Shown: positions 51,986-61,692 of the stretch, piece by piece | How the letters are laid out: every line of letters begins with the position of its first letter | Position numbering within the stretch: position 1 is the stretch's first letter | Assembly: GCF_000685015.1 (NCBI RefSeq) | Contig: NZ_BAYA01000012.1 | Span: forward strand, 62,001 to 126,000 | Direction: 5' to 3' | DNA from: Paraburkholderia bannensis NBRC 103871 | GTDB lineage: Bacteria > Pseudomonadota > Gammaproteobacteria > Burkholderiales > Burkholderiaceae | Length of the DNA stretch: 64,000 nt | Notes under the pieces: generated by a model | Told to the model about the DNA's origin: nothing | Database searches by the model: none | The model's input: the letters and a program-made list of their open reading frames with translations, nothing else | Made by a program: the position numbers and the translations under genes

Positions 51986-53011
51986 CTATTGAATGGCGCG
52001 ACGGTGGCGCGCCATCGAAACTGCGGTGTCGATGGCGGCGATCAGGCTGCCCGCGTCCGCGCGGCCCGTGCCGGCGAGGTCGAGCGCGGTGCCATGATCG
52101 ACCGAGGTGCGCACGATCGGCAGGCCCAACGTGACGTTGATGCCCTCGCCGAACGTCGCGTATTTCAGGACCGGCAGGCCCTGATCGTGAAACATGGCCA
52201 GCACGCAGTCGGCCTCGTTGAGATAACGCGGCTGGAACAGCGTGTCGGCGGGATAAGGGCCGCGCGCGTCGATGCCTTCGGCGCCCGCCTGGGCCAGCGC
52301 GGGCGAAATCGTGTCGATCTCCTCGCGGCCCAGGTAGCCGTTCTCGCCGGCATGCGGGTTCAGGCCGGTTACGAGGATGCGCGGCGTCGGCACGCCGAAG
52401 TGGTGACGCAGGTCGTGATTGACGATGCGTAGCGTCTCCAGCAAGCCTTCGATGGTGAGCGCGGCGGACACGTCCTTGAGCGGCAGGTGCGTGGTCGCTA
52501 GCGCGACGCGCAAGGGCCGTGCACCCGTGCCGGCGAGCATCATCACCACGCGCGGCGTGTGCGTGCGTTCCGCGAGATATTCGGTGTGGCCGGTAAACGG
52601 CACGCCGGCGTCGTTGATCGTGCTCTTTTGCAGCGGCGCGGTGACGATGGCGTCGAATTCCTGCGCCACGGCGCCGTCGATCGCGCGGTCGAGCAGCGCA
52701 AGCACGTAAGGGCCGTTGGCGACGTCGAGCTTGCCCGCTTTCGAGGGCGCGGCGAGCGCGACGTGTTCGACGCTCACCTTCTGCCCTGCCTGCACGGCTG
52801 CCCAGTCGACGCCCGCCGAGCCCGCGCGCGCTTCGATGAGCGCACGGTCGCCGAGTACGACGAATTCGGCATCCGGCCAGTGCGCCGAGGCGCCCGCCAG
52901 CGCGGCCGCAGTCAGTTCGGGGCCGACGCCGGCCGGCTCGCCGGTGGTGATGGCAATGCGGATCGGCCGCGGCCCCCGCGGCGCTGAAGACGAAGAAGCG
53001 GGGACATTCAC
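51986..53011 (-). CDS. pdxA: 4-hydroxythreonine-4-phosphate dehydrogenase
   Basis: A 341-aa enzyme of pyridoxal 5'-phosphate synthesis. The N-terminus RIAITTGEPAGVGPEL is the family signature. The metal-binding histidines fall in the conserved TGHTEYLAE, GLNPHAGENG and FHDQGLPVLKY motifs. It lies 22 bases after surA on the same strand. Confidence 0.96.
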   Translation of the reverse strand: MNVPASSSSAPRGPRPIRIAITTGEPAGVGPELTAAALAGASAHWPDAEFVVLGDRALIEARAGSAGVDWAAVQAGQKVSVEHVALAAPSKAGKLDVANGPYVLALLDRAIDGAVAQEFDAIVTAPLQKSTINDAGVPFTGHTEYLAERTHTPRVVMMLAGTGARPLRVALATTHLPLKDVSAALTIEGLLETLRIVNHDLRHHFGVPTPRILVTGLNPHAGENGYLGREEIDTISPALAQAGAEGIDARGPYPADTLFQPRYLNEADCVLAMFHDQGLPVLKYATFGEGINVTLGLPIVRTSVDHGTALDLAGTGRADAGSLIAAIDTAVSMARHRRAIQ

Positions 53012-53033
53012 GGCGCGATTCCTTTCAGGCGGA

Positions 53034-54398
53034 TCAGTGTTGCTGCGGCGGCGTCATGCCGCTGATCTTGTAGTCGACGTAGGCCGTGTCGCGCAACTGG
53101 CGCAGCCAGTCGGCGTAAGCCTGTTCGGCCTTGCGCTGGCCGATCGCCTGACGCGCCAGATCCATCTGTTGCGCGACCGAGCCTTCGGCTTCGCGGCGGC
53201 CCAGCACCTGGATCAGGTGGTAACCGTATTCGGTACGCACCGGCTCGCTGAGCTGGCCGTCCTGGAGCGTGTTCATGGCGCGCTCGAATTCAGGCACCGT
53301 CTCGCCCGGGCTGATCCAGCCGAGGTCACCGCCCTGCGAGGCCGAACCGTCCTGCGAATAGGTACGCGCGAACTTGGCGAAGTCGCCGCCCGCCGCCACT
53401 TCACTGCGGATTTCCAGCAGCTTCTGGCGAGCCTGCGGTTCCGACATACCGTCGCCCACGCGCAGCAGGATGTGGCGCACGTGCGTCTGCGTGAGCTGCG
53501 GCGCGGCGGCGCTCGTGCCCTGCCCCTGGCGGCGCTCGACCAGACGGACGATTTCGAAGCCGTCGTTGGTGCGGATCACCGAGGGATTCACTTCACCCGG
53601 ACGCAGCGTGCCCGCGGCGGTCACCCACTCGGGCGGCAGCTTCGACGGGGCGAGGAAGCCCATGTCGCCGCCCTTGCTGGCGTCGGCGGCCTGCGAGTTC
53701 GACTTCGCGAGGCTAGAGAACTTGCTGCCCGACTGCGCTTCCTTGAGCAGCGCATCGGCCTTCTTCTGCGCGGCTTCGATGTCGGTTTCCGACGCGTTCA
53801 GCGGCGCCTTGATGAAGATGTGCTCGAAGTGCAGGTCGCTTTGCTGACCGGCGTTCGGGCCGCGCTGGCTGGCGATGTAGTTGGCGACTTCGGCATCCGA
53901 CACCGAAATCTTGCTGTCCACTTCCTTCTCGCGCAGCTTCGAAAGCGTGAGCTCCGTGCGTGCGTCCTTCGTGAAGGTCGACCACGGCACGCCAGCGGCT
54001 TCGATGCGCGAGCGGTAGGTGGCGAGATCCATGCCGTTGGCCTGGGCGAGGCGTTCGAGCGTGCGGGTCACCGACGCGTCGTCCACCGAAATGCCGTCTT
54101 CCTTGGCTTTCTGGAGCTGGATGCGCTCGAGCACCATCTGGTTGAGCACCTGGGCGCGCAACTGGTCGGACGGCGGGATCGGCGCGTTTTGCTGGGTCAG
54201 GCGGCGCGAGATGAGCGCGACACGGCTGTCGAGCTCGCGTTGCGTGATGACGCCGTCATTGACGACGGCGGCGATCAGGTCGACGGTCTGGCCGTTGCCG
54301 CCCTGCGCGAGCTGCTGCGCGTAAGCCGGAGCTGCCGGCAGCAGGCCTGCGACGGCGAAGAGACTCGCAGCGTACGCTGCCAGGCGAAGCTTTTTCAT
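53034..54398 (-). CDS. surA: Periplasmic chaperone and peptidyl-prolyl isomerase SurA
   Basis: A 454-aa secreted protein: signal peptide (residues 1-27, ending AYAQ), an N-terminal SurA domain (about 40-160) and two parvulin domains (about 190-290 and 305-405, with GGDMGFL and GGDLGWI). It escorts outer-membrane proteins, including LptD, to the BAM complex. Start: ATG at 54398 opens MKKLRLAAYA; a GTG at 54407 with GGAG five bases upstream would add three residues and is a real alternative. Confidence 0.96.
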   Translation of the reverse strand: MKKLRLAAYAASLFAVAGLLPAAPAYAQQLAQGGNGQTVDLIAAVVNDGVITQRELDSRVALISRRLTQQNAPIPPSDQLRAQVLNQMVLERIQLQKAKEDGISVDDASVTRTLERLAQANGMDLATYRSRIEAAGVPWSTFTKDARTELTLSKLREKEVDSKISVSDAEVANYIASQRGPNAGQQSDLHFEHIFIKAPLNASETDIEAAQKKADALLKEAQSGSKFSSLAKSNSQAADASKGGDMGFLAPSKLPPEWVTAAGTLRPGEVNPSVIRTNDGFEIVRLVERRQGQGTSAAAPQLTQTHVRHILLRVGDGMSEPQARQKLLEIRSEVAAGGDFAKFARTYSQDGSASQGGDLGWISPGETVPEFERAMNTLQDGQLSEPVRTEYGYHLIQVLGRREAEGSVAQQMDLARQAIGQRKAEQAYADWLRQLRDTAYVDYKISGMTPPQQH

Positions 54399-54518
54399 GA
54401 TTCCCACAGATACTCCAAAGTTGGCGGGCAGCTTCGCCCGTCTCTAAGCACCGACCCGCGCTGCACCGGAGCGCGGCCAATCGAAACTGCCGAAAAGCCG
54501 CGTGCGCCAGATCACGCG

Positions 54519-56903
54519 TTATTGATAATCCGTGAATCGCGACGGCGACGGCGGCTGGCCGGGCAGTTGCGTATAGCCCGGCACGCCAGCACGGAAGGCC
54601 GCCACCAGGCCGTTGTCCACGTTCGACAGGCCCTTGAGCGTGAGCTGCGCAAGGAAACGCGTCGCCGAATTGTTACCGCCCGTCGAGTTGATCCCGTTCG
54701 CGTAGCGCTGGATACCGATGCCGAGCGCCCAGCAATCGGCGTCGTACTGCATGCCGAGCAGACCGTCGACGATCTTGTGACCGTTCAGATCGTAGTTGAA
54801 GCGGCCCACGGCGAACACCCGGTGCGAGAACGGCCATTGGGCCGAAATCAGCACCTGGTTGATCGGCTGGTTGTCGAGCGTGCTGCTGTTCTCGCGCGTG
54901 TAGCGGTACGCGACGTTCAGTACGCGGCTCGGCCCCGGGCTATAGCCGAAGCCGACGCTCGCCTTCTCCAGCTGGTTCTGGTCCGCATTATATTGGAACG
55001 CAGTTTCCGACGCGAAACCGCCCCCGATCTTCAGCGACATGCCCGCGATCAGGTCGGAATGCGCCGCACCCGTGGTCGTCTGATCCTGCGTGAGCGTCAC
55101 GCGCTGGTCGCGGAAGTAATACTCCTGGGCCAGCACGAAGCGCGCGCGTTCGTCGCCCGTCGCCGCGTCGATGAAGCGCGTCGTCAGTGCGGCGGTGATG
55201 CGGTTCGAGTCGGCGATACGGTCGTCGCCGACGAACGTGTTCGGCGTGAAGATTTCCGCGAGGCCGAAGTCGGCTTCCGCAGTATCGAAAAGGGGCGCGA
55301 ACTCCTGGTTGCGATACGGCGTGTACACGTAGTACAGGCGCGGCTCCAGGGTCTGGATGTAGTCCGTGCCGAAGATATGCACCGAGCGGTCGAACACCAG
55401 CCCCGTATCGAAGCTGAAGGTCGGGATCGACTCGGTGAAGTTCTTCGGCGTGCCGGCGGGCGAGCCGAAAGTCGAATCCGAACCGATGTTGCTCAGGTTG
55501 TACGACGCGAAGTGCCACTGCACCTTCGGCGTGACGAAGTAACCCGGGCCGGTCAGCGAATACGACAGATACGGATTGAAGACGACGCGATCGCCTTCGG
55601 TCGCGTCAGCCGTCGTGATCCGGAATCGCGAGTAGTCGGCTTCCGCACCGTAGTCGAAGCCGTCGACGTTGAACTTCGCGTACTTCACGTTCAGTTCGGG
55701 CTCGCGGCCGTACGGCGCCTGCGACGGCGCGAGCGTCTGCCAGTGCTGCCAGCGGCCGAGCACCGACCACGGGCCGTTGTTGTACGTGACGCCCGCTTCC
55801 TGCTGATACAGCATCTGCGTGCCGTTCAGGAACTGGTTGGCGGGCGACGCAAGGTCTTCCGGATAGGTGTTGTCCGAGACCTTGTTGTAGTAGATGTAAC
55901 CGCCGAACCCGTTGCCGAAGTTCTGGTTGTGCTGGATGAACAGCGCGTAGCGGTTGGTCTTCGTGATCGCGTCGTCGGGCAGGAACGTGCCGGTGATCGA
56001 GCCCGAGTAATTGGCCGACAGGTACCGGTACGTGCCTTGCAGGAACACGCCGCGCTTCGAGATCAGCTCGGGCGTGAACGTGAGGTCGCGATTCGGCGCG
56101 ATGTTGAAGTAATACGGCAGCGAGATTTCGTAGCCGTTGGTCGAGCTGACCGAGAACGTCGGCGGCAACAGGCCGCTGCGGCGATCGCCCGAGAGCGGGA
56201 ACGAGATCCACGGGCTCGCGAAGATCGGCACGTTCTGGAAGAACAGCACGCTGTTATGCGCGACGCCTTCGTCGGCGCCCGTGTCGAAGTCGAACTCGGT
56301 GCCCTTGATGTACCACGCCGGGTTGGTCGAGCACTGGCAGGCCGTATAGGTGCCGTTGGTCAGCACGGAGCGCTCGTTGTCGAGCAGGTCTGCACGCTCG
56401 GCGCTGCCCGAACCGCCCGTCACCGAAAAGTGATACTTCGGCGTGGTCATGAAGCCTTCGTTGGCTTCGACCTTCAGGTGAGCTTCGGGGCCGGCGAAGG
56501 TCGTGCCGTTTTGCACCACCACGACCTGGCCGTAAGCGTCGGCGAAGTCGGTGTCTTCGTCATAGTGGAGCGCATCGCCCTTGACGATGTTGGTGCCCTG
56601 GCGCAGTTCGGCCGCGCCCTTGACGGCGGCGTCGGTGCCCGAGGTGCCGGTGGTCGAATCGCCGAGTACGAAGGTCGCCGGGTGCTGTCCCGGTGCGTTG
56701 GGCGTGTCGCCGAGCTGCGGCGCGAGGCGCAGGCTCCACGCGTCGTCCAGGCGCTCGGCCTGCGCGGAAGCGCCCGAGAGCTGGGCGTGCGCGAACGCGG
56801 GCATGAAGCCCGGCACGGCCACGAGTGCCGCGATGAGCCGCCGCTTGCCCGGCACGCCGTCGTCACTGTTGGAGATCGTCTGGAAAAACTGTCTGGGCGG
56901 CAT
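54519..56903 (-). CDS. lptD: LPS-assembly protein LptD
   Basis: A 794-aa outer-membrane protein with signal peptide (ending AFAHAQ), a periplasmic OstA/LptA-like jelly roll (about 95-220) and a large beta-barrel rich in alternating aromatic strands ending SPSRFTDYQ. With LptE it inserts lipopolysaccharide into the outer leaflet. Conserved cysteines for the inter-domain disulfides are visible (CQCS in the N-terminal part, DADCWALG near the C-terminus). First gene of the lptD-surA-pdxA-rsmA operon and divergent from amgK. Confidence 0.95.
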   Translation of the reverse strand: MPPRQFFQTISNSDDGVPGKRRLIAALVAVPGFMPAFAHAQLSGASAQAERLDDAWSLRLAPQLGDTPNAPGQHPATFVLGDSTTGTSGTDAAVKGAAELRQGTNIVKGDALHYDEDTDFADAYGQVVVVQNGTTFAGPEAHLKVEANEGFMTTPKYHFSVTGGSGSAERADLLDNERSVLTNGTYTACQCSTNPAWYIKGTEFDFDTGADEGVAHNSVLFFQNVPIFASPWISFPLSGDRRSGLLPPTFSVSSTNGYEISLPYYFNIAPNRDLTFTPELISKRGVFLQGTYRYLSANYSGSITGTFLPDDAITKTNRYALFIQHNQNFGNGFGGYIYYNKVSDNTYPEDLASPANQFLNGTQMLYQQEAGVTYNNGPWSVLGRWQHWQTLAPSQAPYGREPELNVKYAKFNVDGFDYGAEADYSRFRITTADATEGDRVVFNPYLSYSLTGPGYFVTPKVQWHFASYNLSNIGSDSTFGSPAGTPKNFTESIPTFSFDTGLVFDRSVHIFGTDYIQTLEPRLYYVYTPYRNQEFAPLFDTAEADFGLAEIFTPNTFVGDDRIADSNRITAALTTRFIDAATGDERARFVLAQEYYFRDQRVTLTQDQTTTGAAHSDLIAGMSLKIGGGFASETAFQYNADQNQLEKASVGFGYSPGPSRVLNVAYRYTRENSSTLDNQPINQVLISAQWPFSHRVFAVGRFNYDLNGHKIVDGLLGMQYDADCWALGIGIQRYANGINSTGGNNSATRFLAQLTLKGLSNVDNGLVAAFRAGVPGYTQLPGQPPSPSRFTDYQ

Positions 56904-57164
56904 GTATGGTTTTGGCGTATCGGCCCGGCCGGATGCCCACCCATGATGGCTGTCCCGCCGGTATCGGGCAAGCTCCGGGCGAGAAACCGGAACAGCGTCG
57001 ATCAGGGCAAGGTTGCGCGCAATTATTTACAATTCATCGGACGATGGACTGAAGATAAGTGCGGCAGGCGAACCGTCATGCAGGCTTTGGCGCGAGTCGC
57101 GTCAAAAAAGTCGTGGGGTATTATATGGCAAGACGTTGATCCACTGATTTTGCCTCTGGTTTAC

Positions 57165-58214
57165 ATGACCTTCTCCGTGCCGCCCTCCTCTGCCGACGCC
57201 CGCCGCGACCAGCTTGCCGCCTGGCTTGCCGGCCATGCCAGCACCTACGCCCTTGACCTCGCCACGCTCGCCCCGGCCTCCGCCGACGCGAGCTTTCGCC
57301 GCTACTTCCGCCTTGCGAGCGCAGGCGAGCACGGCGCGACGCTGATCGCCGTGGATGCGCCGCCGCCGGAAAAATGCCGCGAGTTCGTCGAAGTCGCGAA
57401 GCTGCTCGAAGCCGCAAGCGTCCATGTGCCGCGCGTGCTCGAAGTGGATCTGGACGCCGGCTTCATGCTGCTGACCGACCTGGGCACGGCGCCCTACCTG
57501 CCGGCGCTGGTCGAAGCCGGCCCCGGCCCGCGCTCGCGCGAACTGATGCGCGATGCCATCGACGCGCTGATCCGCTTCCAGTCGAGCTCGCGCGAAGGCG
57601 TGCTGCCGCCGTTCGACGAGGCCTTCCTGCGCCGCGAGATGGAGCTGATGCCCGAGTGGTATCTGGAGCGCCACCTGGGACGCAAGGTCGACGACGCCAC
57701 CCGCGCGATGCTCGACCGCACCTTCGCGCTGCTGATCGCGAGCGCCCGCGCCCAGCCGCAGGTGTTCATGCTGCGTGACTACATGCCGCGCAACCTGATG
57801 ATCGCCACGCCCAATCCTGGCGTGCTCGACTTCCAGGATGCGGTGTACGGGCCGATCACCTATGACATCGCCTCGCTGCTGCGCGACGCCTTCCTGAGCT
57901 GGGACGAAGAGTTCGAGCTCGACTGCTTCGTGAGTTACTGGGAACGTGCGAAGAAAGCCGGACTGCCTGTCGATGCGGATTTCGGCGAGTTTTACCGTCA
58001 GCTCGAATGGATGGGCCTGCAGCGGCATATCAAGGTGCTGGGACTGTTCTGCCGCATCAACTATCGCGATAACAAGCCGCATTACATGGCCGATCTGCCG
58101 CGCTTTCTCGACTACGCAAGCAAGGTGTCGCGCCGTTATCGGCCGCTCGCGCCGTTCGCGCGCTTTCTCGATGAGCTGCAGGGCACCGAAACTCAGACCG
58201 GCTATACCTTCTGA
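57165..58214 (+). CDS. amgK: N-acetylmuramate/N-acetylglucosamine 1-kinase (AmgK)
   Basis: A 349-aa aminoglycoside-phosphotransferase-like kinase. It has the phosphate-binding ASFRRYFRL stretch near the N-terminus, the catalytic loop LRDYMPRNLM with Asp and Asn, and the metal aspartate in GVLDFQDAVYGP. AmgK phosphorylates the anomeric position of MurNAc recovered from the cell wall, and MurU, encoded 42 bases downstream, makes UDP-MurNAc from it. The open frame runs back about 4.4 kb antisense to lptD, surA and pdxA; only the part from ATG 57165 is homologous to kinases. Confidence 0.93.
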   Translation: MTFSVPPSSADARRDQLAAWLAGHASTYALDLATLAPASADASFRRYFRLASAGEHGATLIAVDAPPPEKCREFVEVAKLLEAASVHVPRVLEVDLDAGFMLLTDLGTAPYLPALVEAGPGPRSRELMRDAIDALIRFQSSSREGVLPPFDEAFLRREMELMPEWYLERHLGRKVDDATRAMLDRTFALLIASARAQPQVFMLRDYMPRNLMIATPNPGVLDFQDAVYGPITYDIASLLRDAFLSWDEEFELDCFVSYWERAKKAGLPVDADFGEFYRQLEWMGLQRHIKVLGLFCRINYRDNKPHYMADLPRFLDYASKVSRRYRPLAPFARFLDELQGTETQTGYTF

Positions 58215-58255
58215 GCGTTTTCACTTCGTTTTCATTTCATGACAAGGTCGAATTC

Positions 58256-58966
58256 ATGACGCCCGTGCGCACGGCAATGATCTTCGCCGCCGGACGCGGC
58301 GAGCGTATGCGCCCGCTCACCGACACCTGCCCGAAGCCGATGCTCGAAGCAGGCGGCAAGCCGCTGATCGTCTGGCAGATCGAGCGGCTGGCTGCGGCGG
58401 GGTTCACGCGTATCGTCATCAATCACGCCTGGCTGGGCGCGCAAATTGAAGCTGCGCTGGGCGATGGGGCGCGGTTCGGTGTGCAGTTGCTTTACTCCGC
58501 TGAGGGCGATGCGCTGGAGACTGCTGGAGGTATCGCGCAGGCGCTGCATTTGCTGGAGCAGGATGGCGAGTCGTGTGTGTTTCTTGCCGTGGCCGGCGAT
58601 GTGTATAGCGATTACGATTTCGCGCGCCTGGATGCGCCCGCCAAAGCGCTCGCCGCGCGCGCCGAACCAGGCATGCATCTCGTGATGGTGCCGAATCCGC
58701 CGTTTCATCCGGATGGCGATTTTGCGTTGGGCGACGATGGCGTGCTCGCCATTGAGGGTGAGCCGCGTTTTACTTTTGGCAGCATCGGGCTGTATGACAC
58801 GCGGATGTTTCGCGATCTTGAACCGGGTATCAAGCGCGCGCTCACGCCTTATTACAAGGCCGCTATTGCGCAGCGGAGCGCTACCGGCGAACTCTTCGAA
58901 GGGCGATGGGAGAATGTTGGGACTGCTGCGCAACTCGCTGCGCTGGATGCTGAATTGCGTGGCTGA
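58256..58966 (+). CDS. murU: N-acetylmuramate alpha-1-phosphate uridylyltransferase (MurU)
   Basis: A 236-aa nucleotidyltransferase with the signature AMIFAAGRGERMRPLTDTCP and PKPMLEAGGKPLI at the N-terminus, and the VAGDVYSDYDF metal site in the middle. It completes the AmgK-MurU peptidoglycan-recycling shortcut that bypasses de novo UDP-MurNAc synthesis and gives fosfomycin tolerance in other species. Third-position GC drops in the second half, bordering the repeat element that follows. Confidence 0.94.
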   Translation: MTPVRTAMIFAAGRGERMRPLTDTCPKPMLEAGGKPLIVWQIERLAAAGFTRIVINHAWLGAQIEAALGDGARFGVQLLYSAEGDALETAGGIAQALHLLEQDGESCVFLAVAGDVYSDYDFARLDAPAKALAARAEPGMHLVMVPNPPFHPDGDFALGDDGVLAIEGEPRFTFGSIGLYDTRMFRDLEPGIKRALTPYYKAAIAQRSATGELFEGRWENVGTAAQLAALDAELRG

Positions 58967-58985
58967 AGTTGTCTTTGGCCTTTGG

Positions 58986-59525
58986 CATTTCCTTGAGTTC
59001 GCGTCGGTCTGCAAGCGTTGCCCCTGTGCGGGGCGGCACTTACTTTCTTTGCCGCGGCAAAGAAAGGTAAGCAAAGAAAGCCGCTCAAACCGCCAGTGTG
59101 ACGCAGTCCACCACGCGCCCACCAGGGGAGTGGTGACTGGGCATTGCTCGCATCACTCGCCGTATAACGGATAGGCGGCACCCGCACATCCGGGGGCGCA
59201 AGCGCCCCGTTGGGTATAACAAAAACCCCTGGTTTGCTGGCGTTTTCGTTCTCGCTGCGGCGATTAGAACCATTGGTTTCCCGTGCATACCCAGCCGTTG
59301 CGAGCGCAGCGAGCAACGGGATGTGCGGGCGTCACCACTCTGTTGTGTGGTGCGAGAAGCGAGCGCTGCCCAGTCACCACTCCGATCATGGGCGCGTGGT
59401 GGACGGCGTCACACTGGCGGTGTGAGCGGCTTTCTTTGCCTACTTTCTTTGCCGCCGCAAAGAAAGTAGGTGCCGCCCCGCACAGGGGCAACACTTGCAG
59501 ACCGACACGAAAACAAGGAAACGCG
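58986..59525. repeat. 540-bp imperfect palindromic repeat element
   Basis: The outer arms, 58986-59150 and 59361-59525, are each 165 bases long and are near-identical inverted copies (differences at scattered positions, e.g. GCAAGCGTTG against GCAAGTGTTG). Each arm contains its own nested palindrome built on CTTTCTTTGCC/GGCAAAGAAAG. Pairing continues inward (CCCGCACATCC, TGGGTAT) to a short centre near 59256. No credible gene lies inside. From memory, closely similar blocks occur in many intergenic sites of Burkholderia and Paraburkholderia genomes, so this is probably a dispersed element. Confidence 0.85.
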
Positions 59526-59535
59526 AAAAAAAACC

Positions 59536-61422
59536 TCAACCCTGCCCAGGCGCAACCTCATCCCGAGCCACATCAGGCGCCCCAGCCGTCCGCTGCTGCA
59601 ACGCCCACATCTGCGCATAGTGCCCTTGCGCATCGAGCAACTCGGCATGCGTGCCACGCTCGACGATACGCCCGCGATCCATCACGATAATCTGCTGGGC
59701 ATGCACGACCGTAGAAAGCCGATGCGCAATCACCAGCGTAGTCCGCTCCCGCGCAATCAAATCGAGCTCATGCTGAATAGCCCGCTCCGACCGCGAATCA
59801 AGCGCCGACGTAGCCTCATCGAACAACAAAATCGGCGGATTCTTAAGCAAGGTGCGCGCGATCGCCACACGCTGCTTCTCCCCACCTGAAAGCTTCAACC
59901 CGCGCTCCCCAACCGGCGTGTCATACCCTTTCGGCAAGCTCTCAATGAACGCATGAATATGCGCCGCACGCGCCGCAGCGATCACTTCCTCGCGACTCGC
60001 CGTCGGCCGCCCATAGGCGATGTTGTAGTAAATCGAATCGTTGAACAGCACCGTATCCTGCGGCACGATGCCGATCGAAGCGCGCAACGAATCCTGCGTC
60101 ACGTCGCGAATATCCTGCCCGTCAATCGTGATCGCGCCACCCGCGACCTTATCGAGATCGTAAAAGCGGAACATCAACCGGGCGAGCGTCGACTTGCCCG
60201 ATCCGCTATGCCCCACCACGGCCGTCGTCGTCCCCGCCGCGATCGTAAAGCTCACGTCGTGCAGGATCTGCCGCGCCGGATCATAAGCAAAATTCACGTC
60301 GGTAAAACGCACTTCGCCGCCACGCACGGCAAGCGCAGGCGCACCCGACGCATCGGGCACTTCGCGCGCAACGGTGAGCAGCGTGAACATGCGATCCATG
60401 TCGGTGAGACTCTGCTTGAGCTCGCGATACACCACGCCCAGAAAATTCAGCGGAATGTACAGCTGCAACATGAACGTGTTGATGAGCACGAGATCGCCCA
60501 GCGTGAGCTTGCCCGCCATCACGCCTTGCGTCGCGCGCCAGAGAATGAACACGAGCCCCGTGCCGATGATCGCCTGCTGCCCGAAGTTCAGCGCCGACAG
60601 CGAATGCTGCGACTTGATCGCCGCCGCGCGATAGCGATGCAGGTTCTCGTCGTAACGCCGCGTCTCCCACTCCTCGTTGCCGAAGTACTTCACCGTCTCG
60701 TAGTTGAGCAGCGAATCAATCGCACGCGAATTGGCGCGCGAATCCAGTTCGTTCATCGTGCGGCGAAAATGCGTGCGCCACTCGGTCACCTTCACCGTGA
60801 AGACGATGTACGCCGCCAGCGCCGCCAGCGTGACGAGCGCGTAATAGGCCTCGTATTTCACCGTGAAGAAGCCGAGCACCAGCCCCACTTCCACGAGCGT
60901 CGGCAAGATGCTGTAAAGCGAATACGAAATCAGCTGCGTGATGCCGCGCGTGCCGCGCTCGATATCGCGCGACATGCCGCCCGTCTGCCGGTCGAGGTGA
61001 AAGCGCAGCGACAGCGCATGCAGGTGCCGGAACACCTTGAGCGCGAGCTGACGCACGGCGCTTTCCGTCACCTTCGAAAAGAGGATTTCGCGCAGTTCGG
61101 TGAACAGCGATGTCGATAGCCGCACCATCGCATAGGCCACCACGAGCAAGCCCACGCCGCCCATCAGCACGATGCCGGGTGCGTGCTCCGCGCGGCCGAG
61201 CGCGGTGAGATGCTGCACCGGCGCGAGACCGTCGACGATGTGCTTCATCACGATCGGCACGCCCAGGTTGGCAACCTTCGCGCCGATCAGGCAGGTCAGC
61301 GCGAACGCGACGCGCCATTTGTATGCGGTGAGATACGGCAGCAGCGAGACGATGGTCTGCCAGTCGTTGCGCGGCCCGGTGGCGGGCAGCGCGGGTTCGT
61401 TAGAGGCTGGAAAGCGGCGCAT
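59536..61422 (-). CDS. Atm1-type ABC exporter (heavy-metal / glutathione-conjugate family)
   Basis: A 628-aa half-transporter with a six-helix ABC transmembrane domain (residues about 35-330) fused to an ATPase domain. Walker A is GHSGSGKS, the signature is LSGGEKQR and Walker B is ILLFDEATSALD. The region GLVFILWRATQGVMAGKLTLGDLVL is typical of Atm1/HMT1 proteins, listed here as shorter runs: ILWRATQGVMAGKLTLGD. Bacterial Atm1 proteins export glutathione derivatives and metal complexes. ATG at 61422 before MRRFPASNEPA is the family start though no ribosome-binding site is seen; the longer frame to 61770 is antisense to the thioesterase. Confidence 0.93.
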   Translation of the reverse strand: MRRFPASNEPALPATGPRNDWQTIVSLLPYLTAYKWRVAFALTCLIGAKVANLGVPIVMKHIVDGLAPVQHLTALGRAEHAPGIVLMGGVGLLVVAYAMVRLSTSLFTELREILFSKVTESAVRQLALKVFRHLHALSLRFHLDRQTGGMSRDIERGTRGITQLISYSLYSILPTLVEVGLVLGFFTVKYEAYYALVTLAALAAYIVFTVKVTEWRTHFRRTMNELDSRANSRAIDSLLNYETVKYFGNEEWETRRYDENLHRYRAAAIKSQHSLSALNFGQQAIIGTGLVFILWRATQGVMAGKLTLGDLVLINTFMLQLYIPLNFLGVVYRELKQSLTDMDRMFTLLTVAREVPDASGAPALAVRGGEVRFTDVNFAYDPARQILHDVSFTIAAGTTTAVVGHSGSGKSTLARLMFRFYDLDKVAGGAITIDGQDIRDVTQDSLRASIGIVPQDTVLFNDSIYYNIAYGRPTASREEVIAAARAAHIHAFIESLPKGYDTPVGERGLKLSGGEKQRVAIARTLLKNPPILLFDEATSALDSRSERAIQHELDLIARERTTLVIAHRLSTVVHAQQIIVMDRGRIVERGTHAELLDAQGHYAQMWALQQRTAGAPDVARDEVAPGQG

Positions 61423-61692
61423 GGAGGTTGAACGCGCCACGCACGAAGATGCGGGGCACTGCGAGAGTTGGGGACTGAAAACGGCTTGGGAACCGGTTAG
61501 GCGCGGGCTTCTACTCCAGCGGCCTGGCCGGCTGGCCGACCCGCTGCGCATGGCGCTTTCCCGTACAATTCCTGATCGCTGTATTGTCGCAGAAGGCGGC
61601 AAGCGCCGCTGGGCGCGCCCTGAAGGCGCTGGCCGCGCGGCGCTGTTGTTGCCCCGCTCTCGCCCTGTCCCCGCTCTTTTCCTGGATTCCCG

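Noticed and set aside
52716..57164. A plus-strand open frame of about 1480 codons running into amgK.
   Set aside because: It is exactly antisense to pdxA, surA and lptD, which are clear genes. Long antisense frames are common in high-GC DNA with biased third positions. The translation is Arg/Val/Ala-rich and low in complexity.
58986..59525. CRISPR array or insertion sequence in the repeat region.
   Set aside because: There are no regularly spaced direct repeats and no transposase frame; the structure is a single large inverted repeat.
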